From Lampris incognitus (taxonomy: Eukaryota > Chordata > Actinopteri > Lampriformes > Lampridae), in assembly GCF_029633865.1 (NCBI RefSeq), contig NC_079217.1:53652979-53716978 (forward strand): a DNA stretch of 64,000 bases. Direction: 5' to 3'. Each line of letters opens with the position of its first letter. Position 1 is the first letter of the stretch. Positions 63,638-64,000 of this stretch are shown here, in pieces. The notes under the pieces are model-generated. The model did no database searches. It was not told the origin of the DNA and saw nothing but the letters and a program-made list of their open reading frames with translations. The translations under genes and the position numbers were made by a program.

Positions 63638-63979
63638 TCCCTGAGTGAGTTGATTAGCAAAGCGACATTGCCATCTTTTCACACTGTGAGAGGGTTTGCA
63701 GCACAGAAGGAAGCATTTGCCATGTTTGCATCCAAATGTTGAGTGATTTAAAGAGAATTTTGGAAAAGTCTTCTTCCATTTCAATCAATGTGCTTTGAGC
63801 AATTATGCAATCTCACTCTGCCCTGAAGTAACTGTAGTGTCAATAAAGGTAGAGTAAAATGGAAAAAGATTGACAAGTATTGCTTGCAGGTAGAGAATTT
63901 CAAAGAGTGCATTTCCATTACTTGTGGCAAGCAGTTTAAACTTTTAATCTTTTTTTTTAAAATCACATTTTCAATTTTT

Positions 63980-64000
63980 GGGTGGCAAGGTGGTGCAGTG
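63980..64000 (+). repeat. Start of another family B SINE-like copy
   Basis: GGGTGGCAAGGTGGTGCAGT matches the family B head and is cut by the window edge. Confidence 0.55.

Noticed and set aside
1-64000. CRISPR array, bacterial operon or phage content
   Set aside because: The spliced vertebrate genes and fish transposons leave no room for a prokaryotic reading. The regularly spaced repeats are microsatellites and tandem duplications.

Overview
This window is teleost nuclear DNA. Three vertebrate protein genes with short exons and GT-AG introns can be read directly, and almost everything between them is fish-type repeats: Tc1, hAT and PIF-Harbinger elements, L1, L2 and RTE LINEs, a Penelope-like element, a Ty3 LTR retrotransposon, tRNA-headed SINEs and microsatellites. 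The species cannot be named from sequence alone.

Layout. About 6.3-36.4 kb, minus strand: the 5' part of por (NADPH-cytochrome P450 reductase). A candidate non-coding first exon lies in a CpG-rich block near 36.15 kb. The membrane-anchor exon is at 25.7 kb and three FMN-domain exons are at 8.5, 7.6 and 6.4 kb. The rest of the gene lies beyond the left edge. 37.3-47.2 kb, minus strand: a complete 12-exon tmem120a, 340 codons, every junction in phase. 58.7-61.5 kb, plus strand: the first five coding exons of a GDPD1/GDPD3-type glycerophosphodiester phosphodiesterase that runs off the right edge. POR and TMEM120A are also neighbours in human, which supports both calls.

The repeats are more informative than usual because many insertions keep target duplications and can be ordered in time. 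An intact Tc1 element (TA duplication) sits inside a hAT element (8-bp duplication gcctagaa). An internally deleted Harbinger (TTA duplication) lies 650 bp further on. An intact 4.4-kb Ty3 element (aaaac duplication) sits in the 3' region of a Penelope-like element that also carries a long-TIR MITE. A 623-bp solo LTR (atagt duplication) splits an L2 tail. An unclassified 1.9-kb TIR element at 12.5-14.4 kb holds a TATA box with upstream 35-bp tandem repeats. It also holds two copies of a leader, one of which looks spliced.

The most unusual item is a 375-bp terminal-repeat retrotransposon in miniature at 30,866-31,240. Its 136-bp LTRs are built around a tRNA-like Pol III promoter (A and B boxes), and an 18-nt primer-binding site matching tRNA-Leu follows the left LTR. 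Three related LTR-like copies occur at 43.2, 44.3 and 57.6 kb. This resembles the plant Cassandra design (5S promoter in a TRIM LTR), but with a tRNA promoter and in a fish.
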